DNA from: Clostridiaceae bacterium
GTDB lineage: Bacteria; Bacillota; Clostridia; Saccharofermentanales; UBA5734
NCBI GenBank assembly: GCA_012727965.1
Contig: JAAYFZ010000008.1
Span: forward strand, 1 to 7,441
Length of the DNA: 7,441 nt
Direction: 5' to 3'
Shown here: positions 1-7,441 of the stretch, piece by piece
Layout: every line of letters begins with the position of its first letter
How positions within the stretch are numbered: the stretch's first letter is position 1
Program-made: the position numbers and the translations under genes
The notes under the pieces: model-generated
Database searches by the model: none
The model's input: the letters and a program-made list of their open reading frames with translations, nothing else
Told to the model about the DNA's origin: nothing

Positions 1-3000
1 AGTTTAGTTCTGTTGCCTTATCGTTCACTGACAGCACTGGATGCCATTTTCCGAACATTATACCGACTTCTGATTACGCACAAAAATCTACTGGAATGGC
101 AAACAGCGGAAACAGTGGAAAAATCATTACTTAACAAACCAATGAATTATTGGCGCAGTATGTGGATGTCCTGGATTACAGGTCTTGTTTTGCTAGGCAT
201 AGTGATTTTTCGCTTCTCACCGGCTAGCTTCATTGTCTGGGCTGTTTTAGCGACCCTCTGGCTGATCTCCCCTTGGTTATCGTGGCTGGTCAGTATTAAG
301 CGCCGCTATACAAAAACACTCGGCAACGACAAACAGACGGAGTCGCTGAGACTTACTGCCAGAAGAACCTGGCGCTATTTCGAAGATTTCTCCACAATCG
401 ATAATCATTGGCTCTGCCCGGATAATGTGCAGATATATCCCGGGCCCAAAAATTCAAACAAGACATCACCTACAAATATTGGCTTGCAACTGTTATCAGT
501 AATGTCTGCCAGGGATCTTGGTTATATCAGCCTTTTTAGCTTATTAGAAGATTGCGAAAATGTTATTGAAACCATCAAGTCCTTACCTAAGTGGAATGGT
601 CATCTCTACAACTGGTACAATATTCGAACCTTGCAGGTATTGCATCCGCGCTATATTTCAACAGTAGACAGCGGAAATTTCGCGGTTCACCTGATTACAT
701 TGAAGCAAGGCTTACTCCAGCAAAAAGATCAGGTTGCCGTTCGAGAGTCAGATATTGGAGGTCTTGCTGCCACACTCCAGCTTGCTGGATTCCCGGTTGA
801 AAAGATAAGAACATCCTCCGAATTTGATTCGATCGAGGATTGGATCTCATATCTGGAAATGGCGATTAGCGATATAGAAGCTATAAATAATACAGCAGCT
901 GAATCAAGCCCAGAAAACTCAGTAGATGAATCTGACGAATCAAGCATTTGGTTGGCAAAAGCCGAAACCACATGCCGGCTATTCCTTAAGGATGTTCATA
1001 GGCTGCAGCTGACCGGTCAGCTTAATAAACAACAAAGTTTGAGTGAGATAGCAGAAAACAATGTTTCGGAGGCTGCAAATCTACTTAAACGCATCGATGA
1101 ATTGGTTTCAGATATTGACTGCATTTTAGAGGATATTAGCTTCTCGAAGCTATTTGATAATGATTATCAGCTCTTCTCAATTGGCTACAACGAAAGCTCC
1201 CAAAGCATGGATTCAGGGCATTATGACTTATTGGCATCTGAAGCCAGAGTAACAAGTTATTACGCTATCGCCAGAGGCGAAGTACATCAAAAGCACTGGT
1301 TTATACTTGGCCGACCTCTCACATTGGTAAAAGGCATCCCCACATGTGTTTCCTGGAGTGGTTCCATGTTTGAGTACCTCATGCCAAATCTGGTGATGAA
1401 AACACCTTCAGGCAGCGTACTTCAGCAGAGCTGCCTGGCTGCTGTTTTGTATCAGATAAAATATGCCCGTCGTCATAAGCTTCCGTGGGGAATTTCTGAA
1501 TCACAATACTACCGATTCGATACAAATTCGAACTATCAGTATCGTGCTGCCGGTGTACAAAAACTGCGACTTCAAGCAAGTCTTAAACCGGCAAAAGTTA
1601 TCGCGCCCTATGCGACTATGCTGGCATTAGGAGTTTTACCGAAGCAGGCAGCAGATAATCTTGATCGACTGAGAGCTTTGGGTGCCGAGGGAGATTATGG
1701 TTTTTACGAAGCACTTGACTATAATCATCCTGACTCAAACAGTCTTCAGGATTTTTCGCTGGTTAAATGTTTCATGGCACATCATCAAGGAATGAGCCTG
1801 GTCTCCATCAACAATTATCTGAACAAAAAAATAATGCAGCGCCGCTTTCATAGTGAACCTGTTATAAGAGCTGGTGAGGTCTTGCTTGAAGAAAAAAGGA
1901 CAAGTACAGTTGTCACTCTGGCAAGTCGCGGCTATACAATTAATATTGATGTCACTAATTTGAAAGAAGAAGTCATTGAGAGTCGTATATGCAGCAAAAC
2001 AAATCTTGTACAGCCACTGGCACACATTTTATCCAATAACCATTATATGATCATGCTGACATCAGATGGTGCAGGATTTAGCCGTTGCGATGACATACAG
2101 ATAAATCGCTGGCAGCCTGAAACAATACATGAGCAAAACGGTTCATACATATATGTAAGAAATCTAAGTACAGATCAAATATGGAGTGCCAGTTATTTAC
2201 CTGTGCAGACCCAACCTGACGATTTCAAGGCAGTATTTAGTCATGACAAAGCAGAGTTTATCAGGCGGGATGGGCATATTCAGACTTATACCAGCGTCAC
2301 AGTATCACCGTTAAGCAACTTCGAAGTCAGACGCGTTGCTCTGACAAATTACGGCAAGGAACCTGCAGTTGTCGAACTTACCAGTTACCAGGAGGTTGTA
2401 GCTGACAATTATTTGGCAGACACTTTGCATCCGGCCTTCAGCAAATTGTTTGTTGAAACTGAGTATGTCGCCGACAGATATATGTTGATTGCCAATCGCA
2501 GGAAGAGAGGACCGGAGGATAAGTCTCGCTATATAATGCATGCACTACTTCCCGAGTCTAAGTTGGCCAGCCCTGTAGATTTTGAAATAGACCGACGCAG
2601 CTTCATAGGTCGTGGTGGTTCCCTATCCAGTCCTGCTGTTATCAATGGAGGAGCTCTGATGTCGAATCGAGATGGCTTCTCCAAGGATACTATTTTGAGT
2701 CTTCGCGCATCTGTGACCATACCTGCAGGTGGCAAGGCCAGCATGAGCTTCGTCACTGGATTTTGTACCAGCAGAGCTGAGGCAATGAAGCTTCGCTATG
2801 AACTTAATAAGACATACAGCTCATTGGATGTCTTCAGGCTGGCTTTGACCAGCAGTCATCTTAAGCTGAAATATCTAAACATTACATCCAGGCAGCTAAA
2901 CGCGATTCAAAACCTGGTCAGTTATCTCTATTATCCTAATCTTGCATCACGTAGTTCCGAAGCAAATATCAGTCGTCTTAAATTGAGTCAAAGTGGTCTC

Positions 3001-5871
3001 TGGCGATATGGCATTTCCGGAGATCATCCAATCATTCTTCTACAGGTATCAGAGCTTAAGGAGCTGCCGGTAATAAAAGATGTCCTGCTTGGATATGAGT
3101 ATCTACGTGTTAATCAGGTCAAAGCTGATTTGGTTATACTAAATGAAGAACCGACTAGCTACACGCAGGAGCTTGACCAAAGAATCCGCGAGTTAACCGG
3201 CAATCTGAAAATATTTAGTTATGATGAGCATAAGCCGAGCTTGTTCCTGCTGCAGAAGGATCATCTCCTGGATGAGGAATATGACCTACTGCTGGTTGTT
3301 TCGCATCTCGTTCTCGACGGCAAAAGCGGCTTGTATGGCAAAGAGCTTATACAAAATCCACAGCCAAGGAGAGATGTTTTCAAACAAAACGGAACTGCGA
3401 TCCTTCTTCCTGCTGGTCAGGATCAACAAATATCCGATAAGGAGCGATATAAGGTATCAGATGGTAGCGATCTCGAATTTTTCAATGGTATTGGCGGGTT
3501 TGCTCAGGACGGTGCAGAATACGAAATCAGACTAGATAATGGCCAGAAAACACCTATGCCCTGGATAAATGTTATCGCCAACAAATCTTTTGGCTTCCTT
3601 GTTTCAGAAACAGGTGCTGGTTATACCTGGGCCGACAACAGCCGTGAGAATAAATTGACGACCTGGTCAAATGATCCGATTATCGATCCTGTAGCGGAAG
3701 CGATCTATATCAGAGACGAAGCAAGTGGAGGCATTACGTCTCCGGCTGCTCTTATCCCGGGATATCCGGGCCAGTATAAAATACGCCATGGTTTTGGCTA
3801 CTCGGTATTTGAAAATACAGAACTCGGATTGAAGCAGGAAATGACCATGTTTGTGCCAGTGGCTGATCGAGTTAAGCTTTGGTTATTGTCCATAACAAAC
3901 CTTGAGAAATCAACGAAGCAGATCTCTCTAACTTTATCTGTTGAATGGGTGTTGGGTGTTGTAAAATCTCAGACTGCGCCATATATAAAAACCGAATGGG
4001 ATGATCAATCACAATTACTAACAGCTCGCAACCTTTACAATGATGAATACCGCGATCATCCAGCTTATATTTTCAGCAGTGAACCTGTGACTTCATATTC
4101 CGGTGATCGCAAGAAATTCTTTGGAATAGGCGGATCAATTAGATACCCTTCAGGGCTTACTCAAAAACATTTGTCGAGAGAGGTGGGTGCCGGACTAGAT
4201 CCATGTGGTGTTATCCAGATCCATATTGATATTTTGCCAGGCGAATCGAAAAAAGTATTGTTCGGTCTTGGTCAGGAAAACAGCCTTGAGCAGACTAATC
4301 AGATAGCTAACAAATATAGAGATTTGTCGAAGGCAGAAGAAGCACTTGAACAGACAATTGATAATTGGCAACAGAAATTGCTAACCGTAACAATAAAAAC
4401 CCCTGATCGTGCCATGGATATATTGGCAAATGGCTGGCTGCAATACCAGGTTATATCTTGTCGTCTGCTAGCCAGGTCCGCCTTCTACCAGTGTGGCGGC
4501 GCAATTGGTTTTCGTGATCAGCTTCAAGACGTACTTGCTCTACTTGATGTTGACGCAGGTATTGTCCGCCAGCAGATTCTGACCTGTTGTTCCCGCCAGT
4601 TTATTGAAGGTGATGTTCAGCATTGGTGGCATCCGCAAGATGGTCTGGGTGTCCGTACAAGAATAACGGATGATTTGCTATGGCTGCCTTATGTTACCGC
4701 TGCATATATTGAACACACAGGAGATAAGGACATTCTCCAACAGGAAATTCCTTTTATTACTGGTGATGAACTTCGTGACGATCAGGCAGAAATGATGATA
4801 CGCCCGCAAGTATCTGAAAAAATAGGCAGCGTTTATGAACATTGTCTGCTGGCAATTGATAGAGCCAGCAATTTTGGTGTTCATGGATTACCTCTTATGG
4901 GTGGCGGCGACTGGAATGATGGCATGAACAGAGTAGGAATAAAGGGAGAAGGCGAAAGCGTCTGGCTAGGCTGGTTCTTGTACAGTGTTCTACAGCGTTT
5001 CATACCAATTGTACGTGAGTATGATGCCATGACCGTTAGTCAGCAACTGATAGATACGGCAGATGAACTTCAGAGAAATCTTGAACGCTATGCCTGGGAT
5101 GGTGAATGGTACCTCAGAGCGTTTTTTGATAATGGTGTCCCACTTGGGTCCAAGTCAAGTGATGAGTGCAGAATTGATTCGATCAGTCAGTCCTGGTCTG
5201 TCTTATCTGGTGGCGCTGGCAATATCAGAGCCTTAACCGCACTAGATTCAGCCAGGCGGCACCTTGTCCATGAAGAACATGGCATTTCATTATTACTTAC
5301 ACCACCCTTCGATAAAACAAAAAATGATCCAGGGTATATAAAAGGCTATTTCCCAGGCATACGTGAAAATGGCGGCCAATACACACATGCTGCGATCTGG
5401 CTGGCAATGGCCTATGCCAAAGCCGGAAAAGGCAATGATGCTTACCAGCTGCTGTCCATGCTTAACCCGATTCATAGCACATCGAATATATCTTCGGCCA
5501 GCAAATATGAAAAAGAGCCATATGTCATGTCTGCCGATATTTCAATGGGCGGTGCCTATTCAGGAAAAGCTGGCTGGAGCTGGTATACCGGGTCGGCTGG
5601 CTGGATGTATCAGGCCGTGATGCAATCGTTCTTAGGAATAAGCAGAAAAGGGGATTCTATTTCTATTGATCCTTCTGTTCCTGCTTCTTTCAAACGTTTT
5701 ATAATCGAGTATCGCCATGGAGACTCGCTTTACGAAATCACAGTATTGCATGATCATCAATTAGATCAGTCATCTATTACTTTGGACGGCCAGCCTATAG
5801 AAGGCAACAGCTTATTGTTGATTGATGACGGTAGTGTTCATAATGTAGATTTCATGGTAGCAAAAAACTAG
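1..5871 (+). CDS. ndvB: Cyclic beta-1,2-glucan synthase, C-terminal part (5' end beyond window)
   Basis: This membrane enzyme builds cyclic beta-1,2-glucan from UDP-glucose. In the family, a GT84 domain elongates the chain, a GH189-type module closes the ring by transglycosylation, and a GH94 phosphorylase module trims chain length. The frame is open to base 1, so the TTG at 13 is internal; 1956 residues are visible of a family length near 2800-2900, and GT84 lies upstream. Numbering from base 1: LP..SLTALDAI motif (5-15); two membrane helices (about 53-70 and 74-97); RRTWRYFEDF (121-130), SPTNIG (156-161) and VDSGN (222-226); acidic Ser-rich linker (300-315); glucoamylase-like module (about 380-630) with SWSGSMFEY (451-459), WGISES (496-501), YGFYEALDY (566-574) and MAHHQGMS (592-599); beta-sandwich (about 635-930); helical connector; second sandwich from FFNGIGGF (1160-1167); GH94 barrel with GFRDQLQD (1503-1510), RTRITDD (1552-1558), GGGDWNDGMN (general acid Asp1640), NGGQYTH (1790-1796) and phosphate-site YTGSAG (1862-1867). 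It ends in TAG with no frameshift. Family assignment is firm; the symbol is by homology. Confidence 0.94.
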   Translation, partial: SLVLLPYRSLTALDAIFRTLYRLLITHKNLLEWQTAETVEKSLLNKPMNYWRSMWMSWITGLVLLGIVIFRFSPASFIVWAVLATLWLISPWLSWLVSIKRRYTKTLGNDKQTESLRLTARRTWRYFEDFSTIDNHWLCPDNVQIYPGPKNSNKTSPTNIGLQLLSVMSARDLGYISLFSLLEDCENVIETIKSLPKWNGHLYNWYNIRTLQVLHPRYISTVDSGNFAVHLITLKQGLLQQKDQVAVRESDIGGLAATLQLAGFPVEKIRTSSEFDSIEDWISYLEMAISDIEAINNTAAESSPENSVDESDESSIWLAKAETTCRLFLKDVHRLQLTGQLNKQQSLSEIAENNVSEAANLLKRIDELVSDIDCILEDISFSKLFDNDYQLFSIGYNESSQSMDSGHYDLLASEARVTSYYAIARGEVHQKHWFILGRPLTLVKGIPTCVSWSGSMFEYLMPNLVMKTPSGSVLQQSCLAAVLYQIKYARRHKLPWGISESQYYRFDTNSNYQYRAAGVQKLRLQASLKPAKVIAPYATMLALGVLPKQAADNLDRLRALGAEGDYGFYEALDYNHPDSNSLQDFSLVKCFMAHHQGMSLVSINNYLNKKIMQRRFHSEPVIRAGEVLLEEKRTSTVVTLASRGYTINIDVTNLKEEVIESRICSKTNLVQPLAHILSNNHYMIMLTSDGAGFSRCDDIQINRWQPETIHEQNGSYIYVRNLSTDQIWSASYLPVQTQPDDFKAVFSHDKAEFIRRDGHIQTYTSVTVSPLSNFEVRRVALTNYGKEPAVVELTSYQEVVADNYLADTLHPAFSKLFVETEYVADRYMLIANRRKRGPEDKSRYIMHALLPESKLASPVDFEIDRRSFIGRGGSLSSPAVINGGALMSNRDGFSKDTILSLRASVTIPAGGKASMSFVTGFCTSRAEAMKLRYELNKTYSSLDVFRLALTSSHLKLKYLNITSRQLNAIQNLVSYLYYPNLASRSSEANISRLKLSQSGLWRYGISGDHPIILLQVSELKELPVIKDVLLGYEYLRVNQVKADLVILNEEPTSYTQELDQRIRELTGNLKIFSYDEHKPSLFLLQKDHLLDEEYDLLLVVSHLVLDGKSGLYGKELIQNPQPRRDVFKQNGTAILLPAGQDQQISDKERYKVSDGSDLEFFNGIGGFAQDGAEYEIRLDNGQKTPMPWINVIANKSFGFLVSETGAGYTWADNSRENKLTTWSNDPIIDPVAEAIYIRDEASGGITSPAALIPGYPGQYKIRHGFGYSVFENTELGLKQEMTMFVPVADRVKLWLLSITNLEKSTKQISLTLSVEWVLGVVKSQTAPYIKTEWDDQSQLLTARNLYNDEYRDHPAYIFSSEPVTSYSGDRKKFFGIGGSIRYPSGLTQKHLSREVGAGLDPCGVIQIHIDILPGESKKVLFGLGQENSLEQTNQIANKYRDLSKAEEALEQTIDNWQQKLLTVTIKTPDRAMDILANGWLQYQVISCRLLARSAFYQCGGAIGFRDQLQDVLALLDVDAGIVRQQILTCCSRQFIEGDVQHWWHPQDGLGVRTRITDDLLWLPYVTAAYIEHTGDKDILQQEIPFITGDELRDDQAEMMIRPQVSEKIGSVYEHCLLAIDRASNFGVHGLPLMGGGDWNDGMNRVGIKGEGESVWLGWFLYSVLQRFIPIVREYDAMTVSQQLIDTADELQRNLERYAWDGEWYLRAFFDNGVPLGSKSSDECRIDSISQSWSVLSGGAGNIRALTALDSARRHLVHEEHGISLLLTPPFDKTKNDPGYIKGYFPGIRENGGQYTHAAIWLAMAYAKAGKGNDAYQLLSMLNPIHSTSNISSASKYEKEPYVMSADISMGGAYSGKAGWSWYTGSAGWMYQAVMQSFLGISRKGDSISIDPSVPASFKRFIIEYRHGDSLYEITVLHDHQLDQSSITLDGQPIEGNSLLLIDDGSVHNVDFMVAKN

Positions 5872-5923
5872 GACGGATTGCTTCATTTGTTATGCCCACA
5901 CTGCCATATACTAGTTTTTATTG

Positions 5924-5932
5924 TGATAGAAT
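5924..5932 (+). promoter_or_regulatory. Possible extended -10 promoter for the tautomerase gene
   Basis: TG-A-TAGAAT fits the extended -10 consensus TGnTATAAT with one mismatch. It lies in the 116-base gap after the glucan synthase stop and would start a transcript near 5939, giving a leader of roughly 50 bases before the tautomerase ATG. No good -35 hexamer sits at 16-18 bases; an extended -10 can partly compensate for that. No hairpin with a T-run separates it from the upstream gene, so read-through is also possible. Inferred from sequence match only. Confidence 0.4.
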
Positions 5933-5972
5933 AATTCAGATGGGTTCTAGTTGACCAACACAAATACACTTC

Positions 5973-5978
5973 GGAGGG
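5973..5978 (+). promoter_or_regulatory. Ribosome binding site of the tautomerase gene
   Basis: GGAGGG is a near-perfect Shine-Dalgarno sequence ending 9 bases before the ATG at 5988. It fixes that start, and its strength fits a Firmicute-type genome. Confidence 0.85.
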
Positions 5979-5987
5979 AAATACATT

Positions 5988-6329
5988 ATGCCTTACATTC
6001 AAATTAGCATGTCCGAAAAACTGGATGATAAAAAAATCGAATCACTAAAAGCTATGCTTGGCGAGAAAATAGCGTTGCTCCCTGGCAAAAGCGAAGCCGT
6101 TTTGATGATTCAAATCGACGATGGCAAGACTATGTTTTTCGCAGGCGAGGCCGGAAAATGTGCAATGGTTCAAGTTCATCTCTACAAAGAGAGTCCTAAG
6201 GAAGCAAAAGCTCTGTTTTCCTCCGAGGTGCTAAAATCATTAAGTGAAATGGCTGATCTGCCTATTGATCGTATTTTCCTGAATTTTGCAGAGCATTCAG
6301 AATGGGCTACTAGAGGATCACTCAAATAG
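5988..6329 (+). CDS. MIF-like tautomerase (phenylpyruvate/dopachrome tautomerase-related)
   Basis: A 113-residue protein of the macrophage migration inhibitory factor (MIF) branch of the tautomerase superfamily, the usual length for a MIF-like subunit (about 110-120). Family members form trimers and use an N-terminal proline, exposed when the initiator Met is removed, as the base for keto-enol tautomerisation. Visible here: MPYIQI start with Pro2; Lys34 in PGKSE, aligning with the MIF active-site lysine (mature Lys32); C58-A-M-V where MIF has its CxxC, so only the first cysteine is kept; LPIDRIFLNF (91-100) matching the MIF segment ...PDRVYINY, with Phe97 where MIF has catalytic-site Tyr95. 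No signal peptide or membrane segment, so probably cytoplasmic. The physiological substrate is unknown in bacterial members. It follows the glucan synthase by 116 bases, with a candidate promoter between, so it need not share its function. The ATG is supported by the strong ribosome binding site and by the required Pro2. Confidence 0.88.
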   Translation: MPYIQISMSEKLDDKKIESLKAMLGEKIALLPGKSEAVLMIQIDDGKTMFFAGEAGKCAMVQVHLYKESPKEAKALFSSEVLKSLSEMADLPIDRIFLNFAEHSEWATRGSLK

Positions 6330-6359
6330 AAGCAAAACACTAGTTTGACTGTTTTGAGT
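6320..6359 (+). other. Weak inverted repeats at the end of the tautomerase gene
   Basis: The arm TGTTTTGAGT (6350-6359) can pair through its first seven bases with CAAAACA (6333-6339) or through its last seven with ACTCAAA (6320-6326), which includes the last sense codons before the stop. Both stems could form together with the seven bases 6327-6333 bulged out and only a few shared bases in competition. The stems are AT-rich and no T-run follows, so this is not a convincing intrinsic terminator. It might be a mild mRNA 3'-end or processing structure, or chance. Confidence 0.25.
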
Positions 6360-6375
6360 CGAATAGAAATTTATT

Positions 6376-6380
6376 GGGAG
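6376..6380 (+). promoter_or_regulatory. Ribosome binding site deciding the TTG start of the hydrolase
   Basis: GGGAG ends 7 bases before the TTG at 6388. The reading frame opens only at 6367 after an in-frame TAG, and the first in-frame ATG is codon 76, beyond the membrane helix. This site is therefore what fixes the non-ATG start. Confidence 0.75.
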
Positions 6381-6387
6381 AATACAA

Positions 6388-7441
6388 TTGAGTAAGACAG
6401 AAAGTGATAAGCCCCGTTCTATAAGCTTAATTAAACGAATCATACTGTTTGCCGCAGTCATAATATTGGCATTCTCTGTGATTTCCATAACGATCACAAA
6501 AATAGTATATGACAAGCAGTTTCCGCGTTATGAGAGGCATGACGAGACAGTATCCGCCAATCTTCGTTATCAAGATCTCGAAGCAGAATATCCAAGGCAG
6601 CTGATTAATTTCATGTCTGGCAAAAACGAGCTACAGGGCTATCTCTACGGTTTGCAAAACGACCGTGGTTTGATAGTCGTCTCTCATGGAATCGGCGGCG
6701 GTGCTGATAGTTATCTGCCTCAGATCACATGGTTTGTTGATCAGGGCTGGCGGGTGCTCGCATATGATTCCACCGGCAGTTTTGACAGCGAAGGGAAAAC
6801 TACACGTGGTTTCCCGCAAATGCTGCTTGATCTTGATTCTCTGCTGACCTATGTCGAAGAACAGCCAGATTTATCCGAATTGCCAGTAATGCTGTTTGGT
6901 CATAGCTGGGGCGGTTATGCTGTCTCAACTGTTCTGCATTATGATCATGATATAAAAGGTGTTGCATCAGTAGCAGGAGCTGACAGTCCGATGGAAATAG
7001 TACTCGAGCAAGGAAAGAGCATGATGGGCAGCTTCATATATATCCAATCTCCCTATTTATGGCTCTATCAGCACTTGCTGTTTGGCCAGGCAGCGTCACT
7101 GTCTGCCTCTGATGCAATTATTTCTAATGATGTACCGGTTATGCTGATCCACGGCACAGAGGATGAAATGGTTCTATTCGAAGGCAGTTCTATCATCGCA
7201 AATATGGACAAGAATTTGCCTGATCACGTTAAGCTTATGATTTGTGATCAGGAGAAGCAAAACGGACATAACAGTCTCTTTCGATCAGATGAGGCAATAG
7301 AATATATTGATGAAATTAACGTAACCTACCGTGCTCTCTATGATCATCATCAACAAAACATTCCATATGATGTAAATCAGGAATTCTATGCCTCAGTCGA
7401 TCGTGATTTAGCACAGCAGCTAGATGAGTCATTTATGCAGG
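6388..7441 (+). CDS. Membrane-anchored alpha/beta hydrolase, 3' end beyond window
   Basis: A serine hydrolase of the alpha/beta fold (Hydrolase_4/S33-like group); substrate not predictable. The frame starts at TTG, has 351 codons in the window and no stop, so it is cut at the right edge. Residues 1-17 are polar and basic (KRI just before the helix), 18-36 form one hydrophobic helix (IILFAAVIILAFSV...), and the rest is soluble. By the positive-inside rule the catalytic domain should be outside the membrane, attached by an uncleaved anchor or signal-anchor. Catalytic features: oxyanion-type SHGIGGG (99-105), nucleophile elbow GHSWGG (171-176) with Ser173, probable acid Asp259 in HGTEDE (255-260), and probable base His294 in NGHNS (292-296). 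All three triad members are visible, so the enzyme looks active. The acidic tail after 296 resembles the C-terminal extension of clostridial relatives, so perhaps only a short part is missing. It lies 58 bases after the tautomerase in the same direction and could be co-transcribed with it. An esterase, lipase or peptidase role cannot be separated from sequence alone. Confidence 0.87.
   Translation, partial: MSKTESDKPRSISLIKRIILFAAVIILAFSVISITITKIVYDKQFPRYERHDETVSANLRYQDLEAEYPRQLINFMSGKNELQGYLYGLQNDRGLIVVSHGIGGGADSYLPQITWFVDQGWRVLAYDSTGSFDSEGKTTRGFPQMLLDLDSLLTYVEEQPDLSELPVMLFGHSWGGYAVSTVLHYDHDIKGVASVAGADSPMEIVLEQGKSMMGSFIYIQSPYLWLYQHLLFGQAASLSASDAIISNDVPVMLIHGTEDEMVLFEGSSIIANMDKNLPDHVKLMICDQEKQNGHNSLFRSDEAIEYIDEINVTYRALYDHHQQNIPYDVNQEFYASVDRDLAQQLDESFMQ

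Noticed and set aside
13..15. TTG at base 13 as the start of the glucan synthase
   Set aside because: The frame stays open through base 1 (Ser-Leu-Val-Leu precede it) and the residues match an internal conserved LP...DAI motif that lies after the GT84 domain in the family, so the gene begins upstream.
1735..2025. 96-codon - strand open frame
   Set aside because: Antisense to the conserved MAHHQGMS region; no recognisable protein features. The same holds for the other minus-strand open frames in the window.
3221..3535. 104-codon + strand open frame inside the synthase
   Set aside because: It lies wholly within a clearly coding frame with family motifs. Its translation is rich in Cys, Ser, Met and Ile without recognisable features; it is a frame shadow.
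5363..5620. 85-codon + strand open frame inside the GH94 region
   Set aside because: It overlaps the NGGQYTH and phosphate-site coding region in another frame and has no family features; shadow.
5891..5920. Intrinsic terminator after the glucan synthase (short T-run at 5915-5919)
   Set aside because: Only a 4-base TATG/CATA pairing can be found before the T-run; no GC-rich stem.
5950..5959. GTTG-AC-CAAC inverted repeat as an operator before the tautomerase
   Set aside because: Only four bases per arm with a two-base centre; too short to support a regulator site.
6345..6373. TTGACT as a -35 box for a hydrolase promoter
   Set aside because: At 17 bases spacing the -10 position reads AATTTA, a poor match, and transcription would start at or inside the ribosome binding site.
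6738..7346. Five TGATCA sites within about 0.6 kb (6738, 6942, 7221, 7245, 7341)
   Set aside because: More than expected by chance, but all five sit in the same codon phase (xxT GAT CAx, Asp followed by His or Gln), so amino acid and codon choice explain them better than a binding-site array.

Overview
The window carries three genes, all on the + strand: (1) the C-terminal two thirds of a very large cyclic beta-1,2-glucan synthase (NdvB/ChvB/Cgs type), which runs in from beyond the left edge and ends at 5871; (2) a small MIF-like tautomerase (5988-6329); (3) a membrane-anchored alpha/beta hydrolase starting at a TTG codon (6388) and still open at the right edge. No tRNA, rRNA, CRISPR array, insertion sequence, attachment site or sizeable repeat was seen. 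Both intergenic gaps are short (116 and 58 bases).

Organism: the base composition looks moderately low in GC. The two intact starts have strong GGAGG/GGGAG-type ribosome binding sites 7-9 bases upstream, and one start is TTG. The tautomerase resembles, from memory, the short MIF-like proteins of Clostridia. Together this suggests a low-GC Firmicute of the Clostridia or a relative such as Negativicutes. This is inference: there is no phylogenetic marker gene in the window.

Layout: bases 1-5871 encode, in order, a membrane hairpin, a conserved segment with the SPTNIG and VDSGN motifs, the glucoamylase-like cyclisation module (GH189-type, PF10091), a first beta-sandwich, a helical connector, a second beta-sandwich, and a GH94 phosphorylase barrel with its acid and phosphate-site motifs intact. 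The glycosyltransferase (GT84) half lies upstream of the window. After a 116-base gap with a plausible extended -10 promoter comes the tautomerase. A 58-base gap with a weak AT-rich hairpin leads to the hydrolase.

Working together: only the glucan synthase has a clear pathway, making cyclic beta-1,2-glucans from UDP-glucose. The tautomerase and hydrolase have no evident link to it, and the tautomerase probably has its own promoter. Nothing here is clearly a new system. The most noteworthy item is an intact-looking cyclic glucan synthase in what appears to be a Firmicute, with no NdvA-type exporter gene in view.
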